A stretch of DNA of 64,000 bases from an uncultured Hungatella sp. GTDB lineage: Bacteria > Bacillota > Clostridia > Lachnospirales > Lachnospiraceae. Shown here piece after piece: positions 16,352-25,375 of the stretch. The stretch is taken from contig CATLBR010000007.1 of assembly GCA_949879795.1 (NCBI GenBank), forward strand, positions 1 to 64,000. The letters run 5' to 3'. The notes beneath the pieces were generated by a model. It had not been told where the DNA came from. It did not search any database and was given only the letters and a program-made list of their open reading frames with translations. The first letter of the stretch is position 1, and each line of letters begins with the position of its first letter. The position numbers were made by a program, and so were the translations under genes.

Positions 16352-18853
16352 TCACATCCCAATCATATCAAACTCTTCAAAGGAGATAACCACCTCATAA
16401 TCCTTTTTGGGATTGGGATATTTTATCTGGACGGACTTGAGAGTCTGGCTGTAATACCACCCCTCCTCAGCCGCCTCAAATTTTTTCCGGTACAGAAAAT
16501 GAGGAAGTTCCCTCCCGTCCGCCGTCACCCAAAACGGCGCCTTTTCCCTGTGTATGGCATCGATATGCATCTGTTCTACGGCCGTCTCATAAGTCCCCTC
16601 ATTTCTGAAAGCAAGCACGGTGCGCATCCCTGCCTTAACCTGAATCTGTGTTTTCAGGTATATGCCCCTCTCGTAATCCAAGGTGACACCGTCATCCTCA
16701 TACAGAGTAAACCGGCTGTCGCGGTCCGGAGCGCACAGAAGCCGTATCCCCTTAACCTGTTCTGTGGCCAGGTTATTCATCTGGTTCAGCGCCATGGGAA
16801 TCACGGCGCCGCCCCGCACAAACATAGGAATACTTCCCATGTCCACGGGAACCTCTATGGTCTGCCCTCCTTCGAAACCTTCCCTTGTCTGGAAATCGTA
16901 GAAAATCTCATTCTCGGGAAGGTACACACGCCGTGTCTTCGCGCCTTTCTCCACCACATTGGCCACCAGAAGGGAATCTCCTACCATAAAGTCCACTCCC
17001 TCTTCATAACATCGCGGGTCATGCTGAAACACACTGCACATAGGCTCCATGATCGGAAGTCCTGTCTCATGGGCCCGCTCCATCAGGGAGTACAGATAGG
17101 GAATCAGCCGGTAGCGCAGTTTTACGGCATCCCGGATGTAACCCGTATAATTCCCGTACATCCACGGCTCTGTCACCGTATTGTCCGTATTCACAGAGTG
17201 CACGGAGAACCTGGGCTGGAATATACCGTTCTGCACCCAGCGCACCATCAGCTCTGCCTCCGGCGAGGGGCCGTAAAAACCGCCGATGTCGCAGCCCTGG
17301 TTTGCCACCCCCGAAAGACCCATTCCCAGAATCGTAGCGATATTGTACCTAAGAGACTCCCAGCATGTGAGATTGTCCCCTGCCCAGGTCTGGGCATACC
17401 TCTGGATCCCCGCGTGGCCGGAGCGGCACACGATAAAGGGACGGACATTGCCGAATGTCTCCTCTATAGCCTCTGCTGTCACATGGCACATAAGATTGGA
17501 CATGGCCGCCTTCACCCGACCCACAGTTATACCTCTGCCCTCAAAATCGCACCTGCAGTCTTTATCCACCAGGCTGTCGTACTCACAGTTGTCATTCCAC
17601 ACAGAAGTAGTCCCCATTTTCAGGACATGCTCTTTGAGCATCTCCTTCCACACGTCCCTGGCTTTCGGGTTGGTAAAGTCCACAAAAGCCCCTGGGCCGC
17701 CCCACCAGGTTCCCACTCCCGGCTCGTCCCTCTCGCTGTCCCTCACAAAGATTCCCCTGGCCTTCATCTTCTCAAAATCAGGGTGGACAAGGAGAATCCC
17801 CGGTTTTACGTTGGGAGAAACCGTGACCCCCCTCTTCTTCATCTGGCGGAAAAACCATTCGGGATCCTTAAATCGCTTTCCGTTCCACGTAAATACACAT
17901 CTCTTTAACCCTTGTTTTGTCTCCTGTGAGGTATAGCCGGACGAAAGCTGGAAGCCGTCCACAGGGATGTCCTCTTCTTTTGTGGTATCGATAAAATCTA
18001 TGATGGCCTGGTCACAGTCTTCCTCCAGTTCCGGGTAGTACATAGAAGACCCCAGATATCCCAAAGCGGTCCTGGGCAGCATAGCCGACTTGCCTGTCAG
18101 ATCCGTATATCGCTCCACCACCTGCCGGACAGAGGGCCCCGAGATAAAAAACAGATCAATATCCCCCGCATCCGTTCGATACCTGCTGTGCATTTTCCAA
18201 TAATTGCTCTTCTCACGCCCCATGTCAAAATCACATTCTGCCGTGTTGTGATAAAAATACCCTGCCGCCTTTCTGCTCTCCCTGTTCACCTTGATATAAA
18301 AGGGGATATGCTTGTACAGGGAATCCGTCTTCTCCGGGTCATAGCCCATAGCGTCCTTAGGACTCATACACATATACTTCTGCGCCTTATTTAAATCTCC
18401 GGTTTTCTCCCCGAACCCGTAAAAGCAGTCCTCCTGGGAAATCTCGCTGGTGTGGATTCGCCGATGGTTGGAGTCCTCCTGGTATGCCAGATCCGGAATG
18501 TCCCGGTGAAGCGCACCCCCTTCCCCGTCATAGATCCCGATACAAAATGGCTCCTTCTCCACCTCTACCTTCAGATATTTCCCCTGAAGAACAGCTTTGT
18601 CCCCCAGGTCCGTGAGAACGGCCTGTGCAGGCTCCACCCTTTTCCTGTACTGTCCCATGAGACAGTCCGTCCTGTCTTCCCACGCGGTCGTCACCAGGCT
18701 GTAAGAGGCCTCCTCAAAATCCCCGTCAAACCCTGCCCGGATTCTGACCACATGGTCGGTGACAAACCACACACGCAGTTCCACACAATTTGTCGCAACA
18801 GAAAAATATCCGTTCCTCTCACAGATATCCAGGGCCTTCCTGCATATTTTCAT
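16352..18853 (-). CDS. Glycoside hydrolase family 31 (alpha-glucosidase/xylosidase type)
   Basis: Retaining alpha-glycosidase of 833 aa. The (beta/alpha)8 core carries the nucleophile motif SVWNDNCEYDS (Asp near 418) and the acid/base motif WAGDNLTCW (Asp near 492), with GVANQGCDIGGFYG between strands. There is no signal peptide, so it acts on imported oligosaccharides in the cytoplasm. The exact substrate (maltosides, isomaltosides or xylosides) cannot be told from the sequence. Start at 18853 was chosen because GGAGGG lies 7 bases before it, whereas the ATG two codons upstream would be too close to that site. It lies 15 bases after the lipoprotein gene. Confidence 0.92.
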   Translation of the reverse strand: MKICRKALDICERNGYFSVATNCVELRVWFVTDHVVRIRAGFDGDFEEASYSLVTTAWEDRTDCLMGQYRKRVEPAQAVLTDLGDKAVLQGKYLKVEVEKEPFCIGIYDGEGGALHRDIPDLAYQEDSNHRRIHTSEISQEDCFYGFGEKTGDLNKAQKYMCMSPKDAMGYDPEKTDSLYKHIPFYIKVNRESRKAAGYFYHNTAECDFDMGREKSNYWKMHSRYRTDAGDIDLFFISGPSVRQVVERYTDLTGKSAMLPRTALGYLGSSMYYPELEEDCDQAIIDFIDTTKEEDIPVDGFQLSSGYTSQETKQGLKRCVFTWNGKRFKDPEWFFRQMKKRGVTVSPNVKPGILLVHPDFEKMKARGIFVRDSERDEPGVGTWWGGPGAFVDFTNPKARDVWKEMLKEHVLKMGTTSVWNDNCEYDSLVDKDCRCDFEGRGITVGRVKAAMSNLMCHVTAEAIEETFGNVRPFIVCRSGHAGIQRYAQTWAGDNLTCWESLRYNIATILGMGLSGVANQGCDIGGFYGPSPEAELMVRWVQNGIFQPRFSVHSVNTDNTVTEPWMYGNYTGYIRDAVKLRYRLIPYLYSLMERAHETGLPIMEPMCSVFQHDPRCYEEGVDFMVGDSLLVANVVEKGAKTRRVYLPENEIFYDFQTREGFEGGQTIEVPVDMGSIPMFVRGGAVIPMALNQMNNLATEQVKGIRLLCAPDRDSRFTLYEDDGVTLDYERGIYLKTQIQVKAGMRTVLAFRNEGTYETAVEQMHIDAIHREKAPFWVTADGRELPHFLYRKKFEAAEEGWYYSQTLKSVQIKYPNPKKDYEVVISFEEFDMIGM

Positions 18854-18868
18854 AGACATACCCTCCAT

Positions 18869-20002
18869 TTATTCCTTAAAAACCGCAAAATCAAAGGTGC
18901 TCCCGGATATACCATGATATGTGACGATCACATACTTTTTATCTCTCGTCAAACGGGTGTAATCCTTATACTGCCACCATTTACCATCATAGACATGCTG
19001 AATATAGACAGCCGCGTTTCTCCCGTATTGATCCGCAGGTATGTAAACCGCAACCTCTCCCGGACGGTTCTTCTCCACGGAATAGACTTGGGACACCTGC
19101 TCCCCTTTGAAATCCCCCAGTTCCAGCCACACTCTCTCACCCCTTGAAATCCGGAGATCTCTGCCCTCTTCCCTGTCCACACAGCTGAAAATCATTCCGT
19201 CAAAATCCTGGAGCTCAAAGCGGCAAAATCGTTCCCCCTCCTCATAAAAAGCCGCGTAGGAGCAAATATACAATCCGTCGTTCCAAATGTCAAAATCAAG
19301 AAGGCCGCCTCCCCCATAAGTGTGTTCATACCCCTTATGATAATCCTCCTGGCTTCTGTAGGAGATCACCACGGCCTGGAATCCGTAATCCGCCGCGTAT
19401 TTTTCGAAAAATTCCGCCGCCTGGGGCCGACTCTCCCTCATATCCGTCAGATCCCTGTCTCCGCAGTCGTCGATCCTGGCACTTACAGAATAGGCCTTCA
19501 ACAGCCGCTCAAAATCTCCGGAATTGTAGCGTTCGCTGATAAAACCATTCTGATGACAGTGAGGGAACCGATCATCCTCCTGATTCTCCCTGTATTCCAG
19601 GTACACATCATATATCTCATACCCCAGCAGAGCCTCAAAATATTCTCTGGCCTCTTTTACTATGAGCTGGTTCTGAAAATCATCCCGCCCCTGCCGGGTA
19701 GTTTCCTCCCCGCTTATGTGAACATGAAATATACTTTCCTCATGACGCATAACGGCCAGCACATACCCGTTGGCCCAGGGACGCCGCTCCCCGTCGTCTC
19801 GCTCCATACACAATTGAATGTCCTCTGTCTCCGGCGTAAAACCATATTTCTCCTCCACATAAGCAACTGCGTTCTCCCCGCCCAGCTTTTTGATCGCTTC
19901 CATGCGCTCCTTTTCTTCTCTTGGATAGCCGCATCCCCACAGGAAGAACAGCATGACAAACATCATCGCCAGGCCTCTCCGCCTCCACAAAGTCCGTGCC
20001 AT
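18869..20002 (-). CDS. Putative lipoprotein of unknown function
   Basis: Protein of 377 aa with a basic N-terminus, a hydrophobic stretch and a lipobox ending in LWGC (Cys near 24), so it should be exported and lipid-anchored, processed by LspA. I recognise no domain. The mature part is acidic and rich in aromatic residues, with pairs such as YDVYLEYREN and a C-terminal YHGISGSTFDFAVF. It heads a transcript with the GH31 and acyltransferase genes, 15 bases apart, and has its own promoter at 20060-20088. A role in sugar capture at the membrane would fit the neighbour but is not shown. Confidence 0.75.
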   Translation of the reverse strand: MARTLWRRRGLAMMFVMLFFLWGCGYPREEKERMEAIKKLGGENAVAYVEEKYGFTPETEDIQLCMERDDGERRPWANGYVLAVMRHEESIFHVHISGEETTRQGRDDFQNQLIVKEAREYFEALLGYEIYDVYLEYRENQEDDRFPHCHQNGFISERYNSGDFERLLKAYSVSARIDDCGDRDLTDMRESRPQAAEFFEKYAADYGFQAVVISYRSQEDYHKGYEHTYGGGGLLDFDIWNDGLYICSYAAFYEEGERFCRFELQDFDGMIFSCVDREEGRDLRISRGERVWLELGDFKGEQVSQVYSVEKNRPGEVAVYIPADQYGRNAAVYIQHVYDGKWWQYKDYTRLTRDKKYVIVTYHGISGSTFDFAVFKE

Positions 20003-20059
20003 ATGCCCTCCCTGTCCTCATACAACACCATATCCCAGCCCTGCCGGTTTCTTCACAAA

Positions 20060-20088
20060 ATTTTATCATGGTACACATTAAATAGCAA
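20060..20088 (-). promoter_or_regulatory. Promoter of the lipoprotein-GH31 transcript
   Basis: Minus-strand TTGCTA (20083-20088), 17 bases, then TAAAAT (20060-20065). The start codon is about 58 bases downstream. It faces away from the plus-strand choline-binding gene. Confidence 0.65.
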
Positions 20089-20216
20089 GTCGGCATTTTC
20101 TGATACGTAAGAAAATCTCAATTAATTTTAAAAATTTTTTATATTTCTAATATTTTCCTGATCTGATATACTATATTATAGACAGCTTTTCAGTACCCAA
20201 AGGAGTGACCAAAACC

Positions 20217-21092
20217 ATGACCAAATCTCTAAGTTTATTCCTGGCGTGCCTCGGCACGGCCGCCCTTCTCTCTGCAGGCTCTGCCGCCGATACCATGGCT
20301 TCTGGCCGCCTGGATCCGGTGCGCATCTGGGGGCCGGTGACTAAAACCGAGGCAGGCGATGAAGATATCAAATTTTTCTTTATGAACAATCAGTCCGGCC
20401 AATCTCATGCCGGCGAGCTGCAGGTGATCGTATCCAATGTGTATACCCGCATCCTGGATGCCACCACCGGACTGCCTTTTCCTTACGACAATATGAAGCC
20501 CGGAGATACCGCCTACGTGTATATCGGACCTGCCTTGTCCGCCAGCCTGAATCCCATGGCCAACGCTTCCCTGGTGCTGTGCAACGTTCCCGCTGGATAC
20601 AAGGTTCCCGACTACCTCACCGTAGAAAGCCTGTCCTGGAACAGCGCCAAAACCGAGGCTGTCCTGACCGCCACCAACGGTTCTGTATATACCGTTCCGT
20701 CCAACTGCGAGACCACTCCTTACCTGAGCAAAAATATTGTCACCATCGACGACCTGACGCCGGGAACTTCCTGCCTTTTGTGGTCCGACGATCACGATCA
20801 GGCTTCCAGAATCATCAATTTTTCCAACCCGGGTATTCCTGTAGAAGAACTTCCCATGGAACCCGGATGGCAGAAGCTCAACAACAACTGGTATTATTAT
20901 GACAGTAACCGGACCATGGTTCACGGGTGGGTTATGATTGACGGGAAGAAGTACTACATGGACCCTGAAAGCGGTATTATGCACACCGGTTTTCTCACTC
21001 TGGAGGGCTCCACATACTATTTTCAGGAAGACGGAACCCTGCTGACCTCCTCCAGGCTTTTTACCCCTGACGAAAACGGGGTTCTCCACTAA
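20217..21092 (+). CDS. Secreted choline-binding-repeat protein
   Basis: Secreted protein of 291 aa. It starts with a signal peptide (LSLFLACLGTAALLSAGSAADT). A middle domain (about 30-215) has no match I know. The last 75 residues hold cell-wall-binding repeats of the choline-binding type: GWQKLNNNWYYYDS, GWVMIDGKKYYMDP, GFLTLEGSTYYFQED. Those Trp/Tyr repeats should attach it non-covalently to the envelope. The ATG at 20217 is preceded by AAAGGAG; a GTG four codons earlier overlaps that site and was rejected. It is the first of two plus-strand genes in an otherwise minus-strand region. Confidence 0.85.
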   Translation: MTKSLSLFLACLGTAALLSAGSAADTMASGRLDPVRIWGPVTKTEAGDEDIKFFFMNNQSGQSHAGELQVIVSNVYTRILDATTGLPFPYDNMKPGDTAYVYIGPALSASLNPMANASLVLCNVPAGYKVPDYLTVESLSWNSAKTEAVLTATNGSVYTVPSNCETTPYLSKNIVTIDDLTPGTSCLLWSDDHDQASRIINFSNPGIPVEELPMEPGWQKLNNNWYYYDSNRTMVHGWVMIDGKKYYMDPESGIMHTGFLTLEGSTYYFQEDGTLLTSSRLFTPDENGVLH

Positions 21093-21168
21093 ATTTTAAA
21101 AAATTTATGTTACAATTCCCCATGTTCTGCGTTTTTAATATATTACACCTGACAAAGGAGGAACGAAC

Positions 21169-21642
21169 ATGTGGGAAATATCCGTCTTTTACTGCAGTAA
21201 CTGCGGCTACTATGCCTTCCATCAGCCATCCGATGTTCAGGTTTGTCAAAAGTGCTCTAATCCTATGACATTGCTGAACATGCACTATCAGGATTTTATG
21301 AATTTGAACTATTCCCAGAGAGACCTGGTTATCATTCAGCATATGCTCCAGGCCTCTCCTACCCTGTCTGCCGCCATTGCCGCTCCCCGTAGATTGTACT
21401 ATAAACGGGAGCTGGTAGGCGCCATAACCCAGCAGGTTTTGGAACTGGAACAGGAGATTCACGAACTCAATGAAACCATCGAATGGATGCATTCGATCAT
21501 ATGGGAAGATTTTTACACGAAACACCAGCTGGAAGAGGAGATCAGGCAGCTGAAAGACACCCTGAAGGCAAAAGACAGAATTATCCGGAGCATTCATGAA
21601 AAACCCAATCGCTCACGCCAAAAACACAGGCGAAGAAAGTGA
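21169..21642 (+). CDS. Zinc-ribbon plus coiled-coil protein, unknown function
   Basis: Cytoplasmic protein of 157 aa with an excellent ribosome-binding site (AAAGGAGG). The first 30 residues form a four-cysteine zinc ribbon (CSNCG ... CQKCS, Cys 9, 12, 26, 29). Residues about 90-145 are a strongly charged coiled coil (QVLELEQEIHELNETIEW and EEEIRQLKDTLKAKDR), and the tail is basic. This suggests a dimer that binds nucleic acid or another protein. I do not recognise a named family. It lies 76 bases after the choline-binding gene and shares a convergent terminator with the DUF1015 gene. Confidence 0.8.
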   Translation: MWEISVFYCSNCGYYAFHQPSDVQVCQKCSNPMTLLNMHYQDFMNLNYSQRDLVIIQHMLQASPTLSAAIAAPRRLYYKRELVGAITQQVLELEQEIHELNETIEWMHSIIWEDFYTKHQLEEEIRQLKDTLKAKDRIIRSIHEKPNRSRQKHRRRK

Positions 21643-21659
21643 GGCCGGCGACAACACAA

Positions 21660-21717
21660 AAGGGTGAGGCTTATCCCTCCCGCCCCGTTGCAGACGGCGA
21701 AAGCAAGCCTCACCCTT
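21660..21717. terminator. Convergent terminator, zinc-ribbon gene and DUF1015 gene
   Basis: A perfect 13-bp stem (AAGGGTGAGGCTT, 21660-21672, with 21705-21717) and a 32-base loop sits between two converging genes. Neither side has a long U tract. Confidence 0.65.
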
Positions 21718-21729
21718 ACCGTAAAGATT

Positions 21730-22977
21730 CTACAGCCTGTGAATAAAGATACCGCTGCGCAGCTTTGGTTCAAACCAGGTGGATTTGGGCGGCATCAGTC
21801 TCCCCTCGTCCGCCACTGCAAACAGTTCCTGTATGGAGGTAGGATACATGGAAAAAGCCACTGTCATATCTTCCTCCACTCTTCTCTCCAGTTCACCCAG
21901 ACCCCGGATTCCCCCGATAAAGTCAATTCTCTTATCCACTCTCGGATCATCGATTCCCAGCACCGGACCCAGAAGAAGATCCTGAAGCAGCGACACGTCC
22001 AGGCCTTTCACCGGGTCGTCCGTTACCGCCTCTGGTTTTACCTTCAGCATATACCACTCTCCGCCCACATACATGCCAAAGTTCCCCTTCTCCCCGGGGG
22101 TATAGGCCTTCTTTCCCATCTTGGCCACATCAAAATTTTCATGGATCGCGGTAAAGAATTTTTCCATGGACAGGCCGTTCAGATCTTTGACCACCCGGTT
22201 GTAGGGCATGATCATCAGCTGTTCTTCCGGAAACAGAACAGACAGAAAATAATTGTAAGACTCTTCCCCTGTGACAGCCTCACCGCCGCCGGCTTTTTCC
22301 TTTCTTTTTTTCAATCCCACTTTGACAGCCGAGGCTGCCCGGTGATGACCGTCCGCTATGTAGGTGCAGGGAATCTTCTCAAAGGCCGCCTCAATGGCTT
22401 TCACCATATCCTCGTTCCCGATGCGCCACACCTTATGCCTGATTCCGTCTTCGGTCTGAAAATCATAGAGAGTTTCTGTCTTTGTCACTTTCTCCATGAT
22501 TTCCGCCAGCTCCTCATTGCTGCGGTATGCCAGGAAAATCGGACCCGTGTGGGCTCCTGTGGCCTCCACATGGCGGATCCTGTCTTCTTCCTTCTCCTCG
22601 CGGGTGTTTTCATGCTTTTTGATAATCCCGTTTACATAGTCGTCCACGGAAGAGCAGGCCACCACCCCTGTCTGGCTCCGCCCTCCCATGGTCAGCTGGT
22701 ACAGGTAGTAGCAGGCTTCCCTGTCAGTCAGAAAAGTCCCGTCCTGAATCCGCCTGTCCAGCAGTTCCCTGGCCTTCTGGTATACTCTGTCGTCATAAGT
22801 ATCTACATCGTCCCCAAACTGAGTCTCCGCCCTGTCTATATTTAAAAAAGAGAGAGGATTGCCTGCCACCGCTCTGCATGCCTCCTCCCGATTGTACACG
22901 TCATAAGGCAGAGCCGCCACCTGGGCTGCCACCTTCTCATCAGGCCTTATACAAAAAAACGGCTTCACCACCGCCAT
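21730..22977 (-). CDS. DUF1015 family protein
   Basis: Cytoplasmic protein of 415 aa of family DUF1015 (PF06245), recognised by its opening (KPFFCIRPDEKVAAQVAALPYDVY) and the motif YIADGHHRAASA. The DGHHR signature resembles the ParB/SerK-type fold, in which related proteins phosphorylate free serine, and here the gene ends a serine-synthesis operon. A role in serine phosphorylation or its control is therefore an attractive inference, not a demonstrated one. Start supported by GGAGGAG. It lies 115 bases after serA, a longer gap than elsewhere in the operon. Confidence 0.88.
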   Translation of the reverse strand: MAVVKPFFCIRPDEKVAAQVAALPYDVYNREEACRAVAGNPLSFLNIDRAETQFGDDVDTYDDRVYQKARELLDRRIQDGTFLTDREACYYLYQLTMGGRSQTGVVACSSVDDYVNGIIKKHENTREEKEEDRIRHVEATGAHTGPIFLAYRSNEELAEIMEKVTKTETLYDFQTEDGIRHKVWRIGNEDMVKAIEAAFEKIPCTYIADGHHRAASAVKVGLKKRKEKAGGGEAVTGEESYNYFLSVLFPEEQLMIMPYNRVVKDLNGLSMEKFFTAIHENFDVAKMGKKAYTPGEKGNFGMYVGGEWYMLKVKPEAVTDDPVKGLDVSLLQDLLLGPVLGIDDPRVDKRIDFIGGIRGLGELERRVEEDMTVAFSMYPTSIQELFAVADEGRLMPPKSTWFEPKLRSGIFIHRL

Positions 22978-23092
22978 GGTCTCTCCTCCTTAGCCCAGGG
23001 AATTTTCAGGGAGCATCGGCGAACCCCCGCCCAAGAAGGGGGAGTCATGGTTCTGACATCCCCCTGAAGAAATCCCCTCTGTCATTGATTCT

Positions 23093-24256
23093 CTACTTTA
23101 CTACACGCACCCGACACACGCCCTTGATGGCCTCCAGCTTCTGGATGGTGATATCCTCCACTCTGGACTCCAGATCCAGCAGCGTGTAGGCGTATTTATC
23201 TCTGCTCTTGTTGGTCATATCGGAGATGTTGACTCCTGCCGCCGCCAGCGTTCCGGTGACCTGGCCGATCATGTTGGGGATGTTCTCGTGGAACACCGCC
23301 ACACGGCTGGCTCCCCGGCAGACACCCATATCGCAGTTGGGGAAATTGACGGAGTTTTTGATGGTTCCGTTTTCCAGGTAAGCCATAATCTCCTTGACCG
23401 CCATCCTGGCGCAGTTGTCCTCAGACTCTTCCGTGGAAGCACCCAGATGGGGAATGGCGATTGCTCCCTTCATGTTCACCGACTTGGGATTTGGAAAATC
23501 GGTGACATACCTGGCCACCTTCCCTCTCTCGAGAGCCGCCGCCATGGCGTCGTCGTCCACCAGCAGATCTCTGGCGAAGTTCAGCACCACCACACCGTCT
23601 TTCATCTTGTCGATCATATCGGCATTTATCATCTTTTTTGTGGCATCCATGAGAGGCACATGGACGCTGATGTAGTCGCACTCCTCATAGATGGTGTCGG
23701 CGGAGGTGATGTGCTTCACATCTCTGTTGAGTCCCCACGCCGCGTTTACAGAGATATAGGGGTCATAGCCGTAGACCTCCATGCCAAGGGCGGCCGCCGC
23801 GTTGGCGACCTCGGCTCCGATGGCTCCCAGGCCGATGACGCCCAGTTTCTTTCCCATGATCTCGCATCCTGCGAAGTCCTTCTTTCCCTTCTCCACCGTC
23901 TTGGCGATATTGGGGTCATCCTTGATACCCTGACACCAGTTGATGCCGCCCACCACGTCTCTTGAGGCCAGAAACAATCCTGCCAGCACCAGCTCCTTCA
24001 CCCCGTTGGCGTTGGCTCCCGGGGTGTTGAACACCACGATCCCCTCCCGTGCACACCGCTCAAGAGGAATATTGTTGACGCCTGCTCCCGCTCTGGCAAT
24101 AGTCAGAAGATTCTCCGGCAGCTCCATATCATGCATGGAGGCGCTGCGCACCAGAACGCCCTGGGCCTCATCTATGGAATCTGTCAATGTGTACTGATCT
24201 GTAAAAAGATCGGTTCCGCACTTGGAAATATTGTTGATGCAGTGAATCTTTCTCAT
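23093..24256 (-). CDS. serA: D-3-phosphoglycerate dehydrogenase
   Basis: First enzyme of serine synthesis, oxidising 3-phosphoglycerate to 3-phosphohydroxypyruvate with NAD+. 387 aa, the short form with one C-terminal ACT domain (about 318-387, RVAVFHENIPNMIGQVTGTL), the usual site of serine feedback. The Rossmann motif GVIGLGAIGAEVANAA and catalytic Arg (NFARDLL) and His (IPHLGAST) are visible. The catalytic Glu that canonical enzymes carry in an FPxEP stretch is not present: here it reads VTDFPNPKS. The start overlaps the serC stop by 4 bases (ATGA). Confidence 0.95.
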   Translation of the reverse strand: MRKIHCINNISKCGTDLFTDQYTLTDSIDEAQGVLVRSASMHDMELPENLLTIARAGAGVNNIPLERCAREGIVVFNTPGANANGVKELVLAGLFLASRDVVGGINWCQGIKDDPNIAKTVEKGKKDFAGCEIMGKKLGVIGLGAIGAEVANAAAALGMEVYGYDPYISVNAAWGLNRDVKHITSADTIYEECDYISVHVPLMDATKKMINADMIDKMKDGVVVLNFARDLLVDDDAMAAALERGKVARYVTDFPNPKSVNMKGAIAIPHLGASTEESEDNCARMAVKEIMAYLENGTIKNSVNFPNCDMGVCRGASRVAVFHENIPNMIGQVTGTLAAAGVNISDMTNKSRDKYAYTLLDLESRVEDITIQKLEAIKGVCRVRVVK

Positions 24257-25338
24257 GCCTTATGTGCCTCCTCAAACTCTTTCATAAACGCCACCAGCTT
24301 CTCCACCCCTTCTATGGGCATGGCGTTGTAGATGCTGGCTCTCATACCGCCTACGCTGCGGTGGCCTTTCAGGTTCACAAACCCTGCCGCCTCTGCTTCC
24401 TTGATGAACAGAGCGTCCAGTTCTTTGTCCCCTGTGACAAATGGCGCGTTCATGAGAGAGCGGTCTTTCTTCTCCACGGTTCCTTTGAACAGGCTGCTCT
24501 CATCCAGGAAATCATAGAGGATCTTGGCTTTTTTCTCGTTGTACTCCTTCATTGCGGCCAGGCCTCCCTTGGCCTTCAGCCACTTGAACACCTTGCCGCA
24601 GATATAGATGCCGTAGGCAGGCGGGGTGTTGTACAGGGATTTCGCGTCTGCGTGAGTCTTGTACTGACACATAGTAGGCGTCCCCGGAAGAACATCCTCC
24701 GTGATCAGGTCTTCCCTGATGATGACGATCACCACACCTGCCGGGCCGATATTCTTCTGTACACCGCCGTAGATGACACCGTATTTCGTCACATCCACCG
24801 GCTCGGACAGAAAACAGGAGGACACGTCCGCCACCAGGGTCTTTCCCTTGGTGTCGGGCAGCTCCCTGAACTTGGTTCCGTAGATCGTGTTGTTCTCGCA
24901 GATATACACATAGTCCGCTTCCGGATCTATGGGAAGGTCGGAACAATCCGGAATATAGCTGAAAGTCTTGTCTTCGCTGGAGGCTACGGCGTTGGCCCTG
25001 CCATACTTCTGAGCCTCCTTGAATGCCTTTTTGGCCCACTGACCCGTGATGATGTAGTCCGCCACCCCGTGTTTCATAAGGTTCTGAGGGATCATGGAGA
25101 ACTGAAGATGTGCTCCTCCCTGTAAAAACAGTACCTTGTAATTGTCCGGAATGCTCATGAGCTCGCGGATATCCGCCTCCGCCTCCTGAATAATGGTCTC
25201 AAATGCCTTGGAGCGGTGTGACATCTCCATCACCGACATCCCGGTCCCCTTGTAATCCAGCATCTCTGCCGCCGCTTCCTTTAAAACTTCCTCCGGCAAT
25301 ACAGCCGGTCCTGCCGAGAAATTATACACTCTGCTCAT
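24253..25338 (-). CDS. serC: Phosphoserine aminotransferase
   Basis: PLP-dependent class V aminotransferase of 361 aa that converts 3-phosphohydroxypyruvate and glutamate to phosphoserine, the second step of serine synthesis. The characteristic opening VYNFSAGPAVLPEEVL, the HRSKAFE loop and the PLP-lysine stretch GGVQKNIGPAG are all present. It may also serve pyridoxine synthesis, as in enteric bacteria, but no other gene for that pathway is nearby. It lies 37 bases after ilvB and is coupled to serA. The serB phosphatase is not in this window. Confidence 0.97.
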   Translation of the reverse strand: MSRVYNFSAGPAVLPEEVLKEAAAEMLDYKGTGMSVMEMSHRSKAFETIIQEAEADIRELMSIPDNYKVLFLQGGAHLQFSMIPQNLMKHGVADYIITGQWAKKAFKEAQKYGRANAVASSEDKTFSYIPDCSDLPIDPEADYVYICENNTIYGTKFRELPDTKGKTLVADVSSCFLSEPVDVTKYGVIYGGVQKNIGPAGVVIVIIREDLITEDVLPGTPTMCQYKTHADAKSLYNTPPAYGIYICGKVFKWLKAKGGLAAMKEYNEKKAKILYDFLDESSLFKGTVEKKDRSLMNAPFVTGDKELDALFIKEAEAAGFVNLKGHRSVGGMRASIYNAMPIEGVEKLVAFMKEFEEAHKA

Positions 25339-25375
25339 AACTCGTTCCCCACTCTCCTCTGAATTTTCAGTGCTT

